Below are positions 12,554 through 23,562 of a stretch of 64,000 nt of DNA, piece by piece. The position numbers were made by a program, and so were the translations under genes. Source of the DNA: Cryptococcus deneoformans JEC21. Lineage: Eukaryota; Basidiomycota; Tremellomycetes; Tremellales; Cryptococcaceae. Location: assembly GCF_000091045.1 (NCBI RefSeq), contig NC_006680.1, positions 770,001 through 834,000 of the forward strand, given 5' to 3'. The first letter of the stretch is position 1. Each line of letters opens with the position of its first letter. The notes beneath the pieces were generated by a model. That model was not told the origin of the DNA. It worked only from the letters and a program-made list of their open reading frames with translations, and ran no database searches.

Positions 12554-14098
12554 ATGTCCGCACTCGCGCCCCACCACGCTCGCTCTGCTTCGTTCGACAA
12601 CAGCGCTCCTTCCCTCGTCCGGACAGACTCTACCGACTCTCCTCTTTCCGAAGGTATAGTGACGCCCCTCCATTCCGGGTCTTCTTCCCCAGTGATTCGC
12701 TCTTCCACTTATCAGTGCAACTGCTCCCGCGGTCCGGGGCACGATGACCCTGCGAGATTCCTCGACGAGTGCAACCCCTTCCTCGTAGCTGACAACGATG
12801 AGGATCACGAGGAAAAAGGGGCTGGAACCAAACATACTCCTTTGTTCTCCCCACCGGCTTCAGTCCGATGCACTGTTACCAACGTACAAAAGGTTGCTTG
12901 CAGCCCAACGCCACCCAACACGCTTGCTGGCAGCCCTAGTCCATTCCTTCACGCTACTATCACCAGCACCGAAACTACTCGACCCAATCAACCTTCAAGC
13001 GCGCCCCAGCCTTCTCAGCGATTGACGGACACCTTGTCCTCCCTACCTCTTCCTTTCTGCGCCAACAAGTCGTCCCATCGACCTCATCTTCACATTTCCG
13101 TCGACAGTGAAGAGGAGTCCAGCCGCTCCTCTGTTTTAACCACTCCAATTACTCTTAGTCGGCCACCCTTGCCTTTTGGCGTATCTGCATACTACCTCGC
13201 GAAACCGGAGCTTGCTAAACGCCGTCGTTTTGGCGACTCGAAGCAGGATGTCGCTCTGTCTGCTGTACTTCTCAATCGCGAGTCCAAGGCATACACTGCT
13301 CCAGTCAAGTTCAAAATCGAAGCGCAGCTTGATGGGTCGTTGCTGGAAAGAGATTTGAAGGATGTCCCAAGCAAAAGAAGAAACGTCAGCTTGCCTGTTT
13401 ACGAGTGCAAGCAAGGCGTACAGGATCAGGTAGGTAGTATTTCGTGCACTCTTTTTTTTATATAATGGCTAATATTTTGATAGGAAACTCCTGATGAAAG
13501 TACTGCCATGGGAAGAAGCAAAGTTTTTGTAGGCAAGAAGCGAGTACAGTTTGCATCAGACGGCGTTTGTGAGGTAAGCCATCTGGTCAAATTCATATTT
13601 ATCATAGACTTACCTCGCCACCAGACTGTGAACTCTCAGTCCAACGCTTCTCTAATCGCCAGCTGGCAGCAATCGGACCTCTCGACGTCCTCCTCTCAAT
13701 GCACCCTGAACGACTATAACGATGACCCTCAATACGCTTTGGAACGTCAAACCGCCCATCAACCACCATTGCAAGAAGCAGAGGACGAGTCTAAAGATCA
13801 CATGTCGATTGTTTCGGACATGTCTGTTACCGTCTTCCTCACCGTACTCCACCAGATTGAGGTTGATATGGTCAAGCAGTTTGGTCAGAAGCTCATTCCT
13901 TCTTGGCTCGTAGGGTGGATGCGATGGGTCAAGACTGTCTCGGAATCCCAATCCCAATCTCAAACACAAACACAATCACAGTCAGGATGCTGTGACAAAG
14001 TGAACCTTGAGGAAGACGATGAAGCTTTCGTGATGGAGTGTTTCTCAAGTTTTGAAGGTAGATGCCTTTCCCCTGGTCTCGAGCTTCAAGTGGCCTGA
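12554..14098 (+). CDS. Serine-rich protein of unknown function
   Basis: I do not recognise a family. Three exons join in frame: the first runs to about 13431 (..GVQDQ), the second covers ETPDESTAMGRSKVFVGKKRVQFASDGVCE, and the third starts TVNSQSNASLIASW and runs to the stop at 14098. The product is about 460 residues. It is rich in Ser, Pro and Thr with a basic patch (KRRRFGDSKQD), a run of SQ/TQ pairs (13940-13985) that could be sites for ATM/ATR-type kinases, and an acidic end (LEEDDEAFVMECF). A more hydrophobic segment near VTVFLTVLHQIEVDMVKQF and LIPSWLVGWMRW might fold. There is no signal peptide. It is probably a disordered regulatory protein; that is inference. Confidence 0.75.
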
Positions 14099-14589
14099 GT
14101 ATCACCTATTCATTCTCTTTGCCCATTGTATAATATCGCCGGAAGATTCGCGTTAGGTTGTACCCTCTTTACCATTGTTTTCAGTTTCGTGGATAATTAT
14201 CACCAGAGTTGTACCCCGTTACTTAGTTACCCGTTTGTATCATTCCGAGATGTATAAAAGTTGCATGGATTATACACTGCGAGCTATATTACTATGAAGA
14301 TTGTCCAAAGCTAAAAGACTGTCAGATGGAGGGATTTCTTATCGTTCCCTTCTGTCGATTATACATACATATAAAACTTGTCCTACAGCTACAATAAAGT
14401 CCATGTATTCTTGTTGCCTTTTTTTTTTTCTTCTTGTGATCGCCTGAAAAATCCCAAAAACCTGCCTGTTAAAATAGATGCGAAACCCCAAAAGTTCGAT
14501 TAAATGAAACCAGACTCAGTCGGGCATATCTCACAGATTCAGTGTTCGTTTACTTTCTTCCTTGTCAATTCTTCCCTCTTCCTTTTTTT
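14099..14589. other. Convergent intergenic region
   Basis: About 490 bases between two genes that end toward each other. It is AT-rich with T runs (14419-14434) suited to 3' UTRs and polyadenylation. Nothing else is seen. Confidence 0.5.
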
Positions 14590-17500
14590 TTATTTGCTCT
14601 CCTTTTGATTTTCCTCCTCGTCTCCCGGCTCTTCCACAAGCGTATTGTCCATCAACCCCCTGCCCGACGCCTTGCTGGGGCTGGCCATCCTATGACCATT
14701 CTCCCTTCCAGTCGTCGAGCTCGACGACCTCTTCCCATCTTTACCTCGCTGCGCCCCAGGCACGCTGAAGTAATCGCTCGTTCTGATATCATACATTGGC
14801 GAAGAATCAAGGTTCATCGTCGAGAATCGGTTGCTGGGCGGACTGGGGAAGGGTCCAGACATGCCCAAGGAAGGACTCTTATTATGCGAATGGGAATGTG
14901 ATTTCGGATATGACGACGGGAGAGGGGAAGGATATGGACCTGTGGTTGCTGGCCCTGTGGCGGGGAAAGAATCAGAGGCGCTGGATGTAGGTGGGTCAAC
15001 GAATGGCGAATAAGAGGTGCTCGCGCTCGCGCCTGCGCCTGCGCTCGTCCGACCAGGTGATCGCCCGCGAGTACCTGGCGTTGTGCTCTCAACCCCAGGA
15101 GAAAGTGGGTCGACGTTATCCACAAGAGTAACGCCTGCTCCTTCGTCTTCGCCACCAACACTCTTGCTCGCTAGCGATCTCGCTATAGAGCTCCCTCGGG
15201 AAGAACGGCGACCGGTACCTTCCATGCCACCGCCTTCTTCCTCTTCTTCCAATGCTTCGGGGATGTATCCCAAACGAATCGAATCTGCACCCTCGGTACC
15301 GCTGACCCACGACTCCTGGTCATTATAGATATCGTATCCCTCAATCATACTCTTCTGTCGGAGGGTATCAACGTGTTTCCTGCTTCGAAGCGTAGACGTG
15401 CTGTGATCTGAATTTCGTCCTTGAGGACTCGGTCGTCGTCTTCGTCCAGCAGTCTGGTACTCTACTACTCCTGATGCACCAAACTTGCGTCGGAGCCAGA
15501 ACCACCACGCGCAAAACGCTGCAGCTGCAAGCACAAAAAAGCCAATCACGCTGATAACTGCAATAACAGCGGAGGAAATGGCTCGTTTGCTTGTATCGCC
15601 TTCTGAAGCGTTGCTACCGCCAGAGTTGGTTGAAGAGGAACCACCACTACTCGACTGGGCTTGGTCGGACGACACGGTGCCGAGGGATTCGTGCAGGACT
15701 CGGACAGAGTAAAAGTCTTGCGAGGCGACGGAAGCGTTGGTCAAAGGTACAAGTCCGACAGTGGGTTGCCAAGTTTTGTGCTTCTCTGTATCGGGATAGC
15801 GGTAGACAGAGTAGACATTTTTCAAGAACGAGCTCCCTAGGATACTACAACGATATTAGCGAGTGATAAGTAACAAATGTGAAGGAAGGAGTTTACAAAT
15901 CGCCAGAGTCACCCAAGTTATCTGAATACTGGATCATCCCGATGCACGTCTTTTGACTCATATCCGCCGGGTCCGCATATGTCATATCAAGTGGGTGGAC
16001 TGGTATCTCCTGCCCGGCGATCGTAAACGTCAAAGCGAGCTGCTGAGTACAACGCATACGATCTGATTTGCCGTTAGCTCAATCTCAGTCCTTACCCCAA
16101 TCCCTATAGCTGAAGCAAACTTACAAAGTCCATCAGAGCTTGAGGTGATACCAAAAGCAGAGTATATCGAATCCGCATACGACCTGCTCGAAACTAAGAT
16201 CTGTACACCACCTGAATCCAGCACAGCCAACGGATAGTTTCTTGATGGATAAACTTTGCTCGCACCCAGCGCTATACGTTTTGTCGTCGCTCCTGTCCCA
16301 CTCTGCTCATTGCTAAAAGTCGTGACCGTCAAGGCCTGCATCTCCACTCTCCAATGCAAATAGCCTGTACTGCCCAAGTTGGGTTGAGCGATGATGGGCG
16401 TGTAAGTGAGGTTACATGGCGACGGGCAGTAAGTGGGATCGATAGCACCGATACCAAAGGTAGAGGATGTACGGACATCCTGTCGACGTTCGAGCGAGAG
16501 AGCAAACAGTCGTTTACTTGGTGCTGAAGGCCCAGAACCGAACAGGTTATCGAGAAAAGTAGCACCATCGGGGTTGGAGCTGGTCGTACCTCCGATTTCG
16601 TCGAGGATTGTTGAACTGGCCGGCACTACGTCGAGTATTAGCTACAATGACAAAATCAAATGTTTTGAAAAGATATACAGGCCAGGCCAAGGACACCAGA
16701 GAAATTCCCCCCTTCCAAATCTTCATTTTCGACATCGGTTGCCCCGACTGCATTTTGGTCAGCTCGATCCCTACATTTTCCAGAATCACGACTCACCAAA
16801 AGCTTGGAAACCAATTCCGAAACCTGCCAAATTCACTTCTTCCCAAAATATTGTGCCTTCCACAGATCCAGATTGATACGTCAAATTGGCGTCGACTCCA
16901 GAATCCAGGGAGAGGGAATTGTCAAAGAGATACGGCGAATTCCGACAATCGCTCGATGAGCAGTCGGTGGTGGCAACCCACTAACTTGATGCGTCAGTAT
17001 ATGTCCTGGAAGATAACGACATAATTTACCATGTCCGATGATCCTAAATCCACTTGCAGATTGACATACTGGGTACTCCCGTCCTCCTCATATAAAGCTC
17101 CTTTCCGAAAAGCCCTCTTTCGTCTAGAATTATCGTCATCATGTCCAAAAGCCATTTCGACACTGTACACCGCCTGCGTATCACTAGTCCCCCCCATCGT
17201 CATATTCAACACCACCCCCGGGACATATGCAGAGGACGTGGATTTCGATGCAGTAGCGGTGTCAGTCTTTTTCGAGGCAGAATAAGACCATAATGAAGTG
17301 AAGCTTGGGGTATATGCTTGTTTTGTCGAGGTGGAATGGGTTGAGGACGTTTTTGATGACCATACCGATGTGCTCGTACGATTTGAAGTGTAGTACGGTT
17401 CGGAGGCGTTGAAAAGAGAAGTTGAGGCGTTGTATTCGGAATATGTAGAGGTTGAGGATGGGTTGTAGGAATATGATGAATTTGTAAAAGAGGCGGTGGT

Positions 17501-18492
17501 CGCAGGATAGTAATCAGAAGTGAATGTCGAAGCGACGCTTTCATTATACGTGGACGATGACGACCCATGCAAGTCTCCTTCATTCTCCTGCCGTCTTGTC
17601 ACTTCCCAATTTTTCAGCTTGCTTCCATTTAATCTGCGCATTGCAGCTTGTGTGACTTGTGGTTTTCGAGCGTCAATCGGGTCTGCTGGAAATGTATCCA
17701 AAAATGGACATGAGGTTGAGCATTGGATTGACGGTCTGAGTGAAACCGTAGGTACCGGGATGGATTGGTAGACGTATGGCCTTGAGCTGGGTCCAGCAAC
17801 GTGTTGGTCCTCATCTCGAAGGATACGCATGGCGCGAGGGTAAGGGAAATGTGTCTGTTTAGGCAGAGTCGTCAGTTCGCCAAGCTTTGACACGAAGACT
17901 GGTGGATGACGACGCGGGAGGCGAAAAGAACGTGTTATACACTGGGGATGATAGATCCTTGAACTGGCACTGTGTGGGGACGACCTCTGACAGTGAGGAA
18001 GGAGACAGAGCCATCCGCTATTCGACGATACCCGGCACAGCCTCGCCGGACAAAAGTAAACTAAGACTCACCTCGTTGTTCCCGCCCAATCACACAATGT
18101 GTATTTCGAGCTCCTCCCAGTGTGTGTATTCAGAACTGGAGATGTCGGGTACGCGAGCAGTAACGGCACATGAAATGCGATTAGAAAGTGAATGGGCGTC
18201 CAAGTGCGAGCGTCAGTTGATTAATGGCCTTTGTGACAAAAAGCGGTGAGGGCTGATCAATTTCTGATCGGAAGTACGTCGGATGACTGGTCGAATAAGC
18301 CGATGACTGGCGACTCGGTCGGTGTGGCGGTGAGGATGCCGAGGGCTGAAGGAGACACGGATAATTGAGGCGAATGTGGGTTTGTGGATGGACTGAAGAA
18401 GGATACGGATTATACGGACTGGACGAGTAAACGAATAATAAAATGAATAATAGGAGAGAGCGAACAGGGCGGAAGGCGGAGGGAGGGCGCAC
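14590..18492 (-). CDS. Membrane-anchored aspartic protease (A1, pepsin-like)
   Basis: A cell-surface protease of the yapsin kind by layout. The proposed start at 18492 gives a strong signal peptide (MRPPSAFRPVRSLLLFILLF). A Ser/Thr-rich, N-glycosylation-rich stretch follows, then the peptidase domain. The first catalytic Asp is in VDLGSSDMWVATTDC after splicing an intron at about 16986-17031; the second is in AVLDSGGVQILVSSRSYADS. After a Ser/Gly-rich stalk there is one TM segment (AVIAVISVIGFFVLAAAAFC) and a long cytosolic tail of about 280 residues rich in Ser, Pro and Gly. DLG and DSGG replace the commoner DTG and DTGT/DSGT, but both catalytic Asp are kept. The joins between 17893 and 18492 are not resolved, so the start is provisional; an ATG at 17831 is an alternative. 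Confidence 0.75.
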
Positions 18493-19923
18493 GAAAAGAA
18501 TTCAACCAGCGCAAAACGACTGGGAAATCAGGGACACAGGAACAACTGGGGTAGGGCAGACCCCTCTCCGCGTCAGGCATATTTTATTTCTCCGACACCA
18601 TTCTTTTTTGGGATCCGCAATTTTTTGTGGACATCTATGTATGTGATCCAGTCTTGAGTGTGCGCTTCGCGCGGAGTGTAGACCAGAATATGGCCATACA
18701 GGCCGTCGTCCTTCACGGGCTCCGCAGACCGACTCGCAGGACTGGAAGACAAGAGACGAAAAGAAGCGGCCATTCGTTGTTTGTGGCCGAACTCTTCGGT
18801 CATGTGCCTTGGCAGGATAATAAACAAACAGCCCCGGAAACATTAATAATAAATTAATGATGATTTTCACTCATCGCACTTTCATTCGCCGCTTTCTCTA
18901 CTCAGTCTCTCCTGCTCAGTGCTCGGCCGGCCCTGAAATATATACTTTTCTTCTCCTCCACTCGTCGGTGTACCCTCTTCATCCCCCGTCGTTGGTCGCT
19001 TCCGCTACTACCGAACATTCCGTGTTATGCGTTGTTTTCGCGTTTCATTGATGTAAAACCTCTCATTCACCTTCATCATCACCCATCCATCCCTTTCGGC
19101 TTCCTTCACATGTTATTTCTTGCTCTTTGCTTCCATCTTCCGTCCTGTCCTGTACCTTGCACTGCACATTATCATCATCACCAAACATTAATCGTACGCC
19201 GTCCATAAGCGGCGAACCCGAACGATAAGTAGCGAGAGTCTCATTACCTTGGAGCAACATCAGGTCAGACATGCAGGATATATATTGTACAATGCACATC
19301 ACCTCACACATGTCACAGAGCTCTTCATCATTGTGCCATCAGGTGTACTTATCAAGTATAGATTATAGAAGCGTACTGCACGGTGCGCTGTCGCGCCTAT
19401 CCTTAAACTTTAATGTGTTAATCTTCTATACCGCCAGCAGCATTGCTTCAGAGAGTATTGTAGATAACATAATTTAGCTGCCCTTTCTCGAAAAAGCGAA
19501 ATGTTCCCTTGTATCATGGAGGTACGTTCCCATCCTTACACTCAGCGTCACCATTTTGATGTCTAGGCAGATCTTCCTGTGGTTCCGTCTACAAACGAAA
19601 ACCATAAGAGCTTTTTCAGATTAGATCCGGTTGCATGACAGAAACGGCCGCTTCTTCACTTTTCAACCCACCATATATGACCAAACTTTCTTTGTGTTTC
19701 GCAGAATGTAGTAAAAAATGCATGGGATCTATGCAGCCTGAAAAAAAGGAAAGTCATGGCAGCTTACACGGAAACAGCAGTGACGTGAGTTAGTTACTGG
19801 AATGAAGAGCTTGAAAGAAGGCTGGCGCTGTTGATTACTGTTTCCGTACTTCTTTTATCATCTCCTTTACCACATTTCTACAGGTTAATGGAGATGTATA
19901 CCCTGTAATTTGTAAATAAAGGC
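18493..19923. other. Intergenic between two minus-strand surface-protein genes
   Basis: About 1.4 kb with short overlapping frames only. It should hold the promoter of the aspartic protease and the 3' UTR of the surface protein. No RNA gene or repeat stands out. Confidence 0.4.
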
Positions 19924-21444
19924 TCATCCTACTGCGTATTTAGGCCTTGATAAGACCATAGGCCATAATGGATACTGTTTCGGCTCCGATGGAGGAGGAG
20001 GTCCAGGTTTCTTCCGTCTTCCTCCACAGATAGCACCAAAAAGCTCCCCTTGGCCTCCGGCCTTTTTCCATCGCCAATAAGCCCAGAAAAACCATATGAG
20101 GAACTATAATTAATGTCAGTTTGGGCATGAAAAAAGTACCAGGGAGATGAAGACTGACCAATGCCCCTAAGCCGCCTAATATGCCGCCAATAATGGCAGC
20201 TGTAGAGTCACCTCCTGAGCCCTGATTGCTGTTCGTGTTTCCATCTCCAAAATCTGCAGTTGCCGTACTTCCTTTTGCCAAGCTCGTCGTCGTGCTTCCT
20301 GAGATAGTAGTGTTCCCACTTCTATTGCTAGTACCAGGTTGAACGGCCACAAAGTAGTCCAAGGCCAGTAGCATCCCATCATTTTCGTTCGTAATTTTGA
20401 CTGTATGTTCATTCGAGGCATCGAGATAAGTGGTGAAGAATAGCAGAGTGTGGTATGTTTCAAATGTTGTCGAGGCGTTGTAGATGCCAATAGTGATCGA
20501 GTCGATTGAAATTGAAAAGCAGCCAAATTCGGGCCCTGTCATGCCGAAGATGTAGATAGCAGAGCCTGTAGTTCATGTCAACGTGTTACCTTCCGACGTG
20601 TCTGTCTACTGGGAAACGAGTGAAGGAAATCACGAATAGTCAAGAACGAAAGAACTACGAAGGAAAGGTTACTCCAGCCCGTCGGCCTGACGAGTAGTAC
20701 GACGAGTCCGAAGATAGCGGGTGCCACCGCTGCTAAGTGAGCGGGAGGGACTGACCTTGAAAGGTGAAGCTCGCAGATGCATCTGCGCTCGACGTGTAGC
20801 TCACCGTATCTTGGTAGAAGGATCCTCCTTTTATGACAGGGACAGTCGATTGTGATGAGGATGTAGATGCAAATCCGCTGTAAGTGACTTCAGATGAAGC
20901 ATCGTCAAGGGTTGAATTGTATGGGCTCCTGACAATGTGACAGAAATCAATTCTTCATCAGTCTACATTCCGTTGGCTTTTCTTAAATCCCTCACACCTA
21001 CCCATATGAAACGACCTGCGTATTCAACTTGACTCCAGTCAATTCAAATCCCGAGGATGACCCATCTCCAGCACACTCCAACCTCGCCGAATGACTTCCA
21101 AAACTTGAAGTAAGCGCTGCGACGCCGGAGCTGGTCGAACAACTTTGGAGTGATCCGTCAAGACCCGCTTGGACAGAGTAGGATGCCGAGGATGACCAGT
21201 AAAATGCAATGTCGCCGACTTTGCAACCCGTCAACCATGACTATTGAATGTTATTACTAGGCAACTCACAGTACAGCGAATCTATCTGGACGGCAAACGT
21301 TGAAGATCCTTCACATTCGCTTGAGCCATCCTCATTCTGGAACCATGCTGAACCTGAGGCACCATTGCGTGAAGGTGTATAGGCTAATAGCGGTGAGCTC
21401 GGTCCTATATACACATCGACACTTGTATCGCTTGAGCTACTCAT
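19924..21444 (-). CDS. Single-pass cell-surface protein, basidiomycete type
   Basis: Belongs by pattern to a family common in basidiomycetes: an extracellular beta-rich domain, a Ser/Thr stalk and one TM helix, function unknown. It begins MSSSSDTSVDVYIGPSSPLL without a signal peptide, which is usual for the family. The diagnostic part is ASASFTFQGSAIYIFGMTG, then FSISIDSITIGIYN and HTVKITNENDGMLLALDYFV. The helix appears only after splicing the last intron (GTCAGT..TTATAG, about 20106-20153): AAIIGGILGGLGALFLIWFF, then WAYWRWKKAGG and a proline-rich tail ending at 19924. Without that splice the frame ends at 19940 and the helix is broken. A 52-base intron near 21220-21270 joins DSLYF to GDIAFYW in frame. 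Confidence 0.75.
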
Positions 21445-21774
21445 CCTACTTCACTATATTGAGTTGGCCATTCGCAAACGTTCTATGTCCCTCGCGACTT
21501 GGTGGAAATGTGAGATCCGGTGACCTAGTAGCACGAATACACTAGCAGGCTCCAACTGCCACGTATCGTTTCATACACTTTACAACGCTATTAAAGCCTT
21601 GGAAACTGGTCTTTTGGTGATACATCGCAAAGGATGGACATCAGTCACAAAGGACAATGGTTACGCGACATTTGTTGTGGACCCCCACACCTCCGAGTCG
21701 CATAATTTCAAAGGAAGGAGGGTTATATTGATTGTTTGGGTCTTCAATCGCAAACTTTCCCGTCACGATTAAGA
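21445..21774. other. Divergent intergenic region
   Basis: About 330 bases between the minus-strand surface protein and the small plus-strand gene at 21942. Apart from the TATA box just to the right, nothing specific is seen. Confidence 0.4.
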
Positions 21775-21782
21775 TATAAATA
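21775..21782 (+). promoter_or_regulatory. TATA box of the small Gly/Tyr-rich gene
   Basis: TATAAATA on the plus strand, 160 bases before the ATG at 21942, followed by a CAA/CGA-rich leader. A full consensus box before a tiny ORF suggests a strongly or conditionally expressed transcript. Confidence 0.5.
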
Positions 21783-21941
21783 CCTCGTCGTGGACCGACA
21801 CTAATCTTCAAACAGCATCGACGAACTACTTGCGAACAGCTTAAAGACCTACTAGCAGCTGAGCTGTACATTGCTTGACGCACATAACAAATACATATAA
21901 CAAGCAAGTCCCTCCATAACCGTCCACGCTGTACATATGAG

Positions 21942-22133
21942 ATGCTAACTGCCAGCAGAATGATCGTCTACTCCGCGGCTGGCCCTCTGGTTTCCTCCAT
22001 GCCCTTCTACACCGGCATTTATGGCGGTCTTTATAATGGCTGGGGTCGATATGGCGTTGGACCGAACTATGGAACAGGTTGGACAGGATCCTGGTACGGA
22101 CCTTACAGCTACATGTCTGGTACCTACTGGTGA
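21942..22133 (+). CDS. Small Gly/Tyr/Trp-rich protein, unknown
   Basis: A 63-residue single-exon ORF, with an in-frame second ATG at 21960. The product is rich in Gly, Tyr, Trp and Ser with no charged stretch: SMPFYTGIYGGLYNGWGRYG is typical of it. It has no family I know. It could be a surface or stress-related micro-protein. Support for being real comes from the TATA box upstream and the biased composition; it could still be a chance ORF within a longer transcript. Confidence 0.5.
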   Translation: MLTASRMIVYSAAGPLVSSMPFYTGIYGGLYNGWGRYGVGPNYGTGWTGSWYGPYSYMSGTYW

Positions 22134-22490
22134 TCGAGAGATAATATGACATCTCCAAAATACACCATGTTTCAGCAGAGAAGAAAGAGAAAATAAGTGA
22201 AAGAAGAAGTGTTTGTTGTTATTCTACTGTACCTTTTTATGAAGCCGTGTGCAAGTAGTTGCGCTTCTGTATCATGACTCGATGTATACCGTGCCGTCGT
22301 GCATGACGAAACCGTTCGGACAGGCAATATATCCGGAAATTATAGATGGACACTTAAAGACGGTCGGCTGCACAGCAGGGGTGATTGAAAGGATGGAATC
22401 AAAGGTTGATTTCTTGATCAGCCCGGGCTAATCGTAAGTTCATTGACCGGCGATACTATTATATGATGCTATTCGTCAGGAGCTGAAGGC
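22134..22490. other. Intergenic between two small genes
   Basis: About 360 bases; 3' flank of the small gene and promoter of the next. No other structure noticed. Confidence 0.4.
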
Positions 22491-22498
22491 TATAAAAG
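22491..22498 (+). promoter_or_regulatory. TATA box of the DNPE-repeat protein gene
   Basis: TATAAAAG 52 bases before the ATG at 22543. This is a full consensus at an ideal distance for a short leader. Confidence 0.6.
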
Positions 22499-22542
22499 CT
22501 CGTCAGTCAAGTAAATTCCATAGGTCTTCCGTGTTGTGTACA

Positions 22543-23151
22543 ATGGACGGAAACCGCCTCACACTTACCTCATATCGCCATTACGACGGGGAGGATTGCG
22601 CAAGATATCCCGCCCCCGCCTTTTGCCATCACCAACGCTATTATTCGTCTCATCCAGAAGCCTTCACACGTCGAGCACACTCTTTGCCATCTCGGGAGCG
22701 AACCCAAGTATTCCACGACAATCCTGAAAGAGGCTTCCCCATAGCTAATAACTGCACTCATCCTGGATACACCAATCTAGATCCTGAGAGGGCACAGATG
22801 TTTTATGACAATCCTGAGGATAGTTTCCTCTTCGCTGGCGCCGTTTCCCACCCAACAATGCACGCCCACTCTTTACCTCTTTTAGGTCCCGCCCGCCTCA
22901 GACCCCACCCTCTTGCTCCAGCTAAACCTCTTCAAGACTTGGGGTTTGGGCCTAGCCCGCTTTTCGGATGGGGGTCAGTCATGCCCCAAGGTCATTCTTA
23001 TGGTCAGCCAAAGTATCTCAGATACCAGAAACCCGATCACAGGCGATTTTGCTACAGCGTCGGTAAGGCTGAGGTACCTTATGCGTCGCTTCCGGGAGGA
23101 CCCCTATGGGGTTATGCAGCTCATATGGCTGAACAGTTGGTCAGAAGGTAG
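22543..23151 (+). CDS. Small protein with a repeated DNPE motif, unknown
   Basis: A 202-residue single-exon ORF starting MDGNRLTLTSYRHYDGED. I do not recognise it. It contains a 30-residue imperfect repeat: ERTQVFHDNPERGFPIA at residues 52-68 and ERAQMFYDNPEDSFLFA at 82-98, and a flanking HSLP is seen at 46-49 and again at 109-112. It is rich in His, Pro and Tyr, and the C-terminal half has Gly/Pro-rich parts. There is no signal peptide or TM helix. The TATA box and the retained repeat argue that it is expressed. Confidence 0.6.
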   Translation: MDGNRLTLTSYRHYDGEDCARYPAPAFCHHQRYYSSHPEAFTRRAHSLPSRERTQVFHDNPERGFPIANNCTHPGYTNLDPERAQMFYDNPEDSFLFAGAVSHPTMHAHSLPLLGPARLRPHPLAPAKPLQDLGFGPSPLFGWGSVMPQGHSYGQPKYLRYQKPDHRRFCYSVGKAEVPYASLPGGPLWGYAAHMAEQLVRR

Positions 23152-23562
23152 ATTTCAATAAGCGGATGACATTGTTGCAGTATTGTTGCGGTGGTACATA
23201 GTAGTTGTAGTAGCGCGGTGAGACAGATGGCATCGTACAGCTTGATAGGCTTGTTGTAATTTCATACATGGTTGTATATCCGATGAAAATGTATATTCTT
23301 CTCATGCTACCATGTTTCTAAACCAGTCAGCCCTTGGTTCTGTGACAAACATGAAAACCGAAAGGTTTTACAGAAATAGAATGATTATCCTTTGGAGTGC
23401 GATGGCATGAATATCCTTTGTAAACTCATACTGCCTCCTTTGAACCTGCGCTGTCTAGGTGCGACCATTGATATGTATAGCTGCAGCCGTACGCCAGTGA
23501 ATATAGAGATGCGGATGTAAGAGACGAGCAATTCAACACGAACATCAAATCGGTCCATCGCC
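23152..23562. other. Intergenic upstream of the Gln/Met-rich membrane protein
   Basis: About 410 bases. A minus-strand frame runs through it into the next gene, but it has no recognisable content. No clear TATA box is seen. Confidence 0.4.

Noticed and set aside
11882..12835. 317-codon open frame on the minus strand
   Set aside because: It runs into the coding start of the plus-strand gene at 12554, lacks any recognisable domain, and lies in GC-rich DNA where chance frames are long. Kept only as a composition finding.
21220..21270. Apparent frameshift in the cell-surface protein between DSLYC and SWLTGC
   Set aside because: A 52-base intron (GTGAGT..GCAAAG) joins the exons in frame as DSLYF and GDIAFYW.
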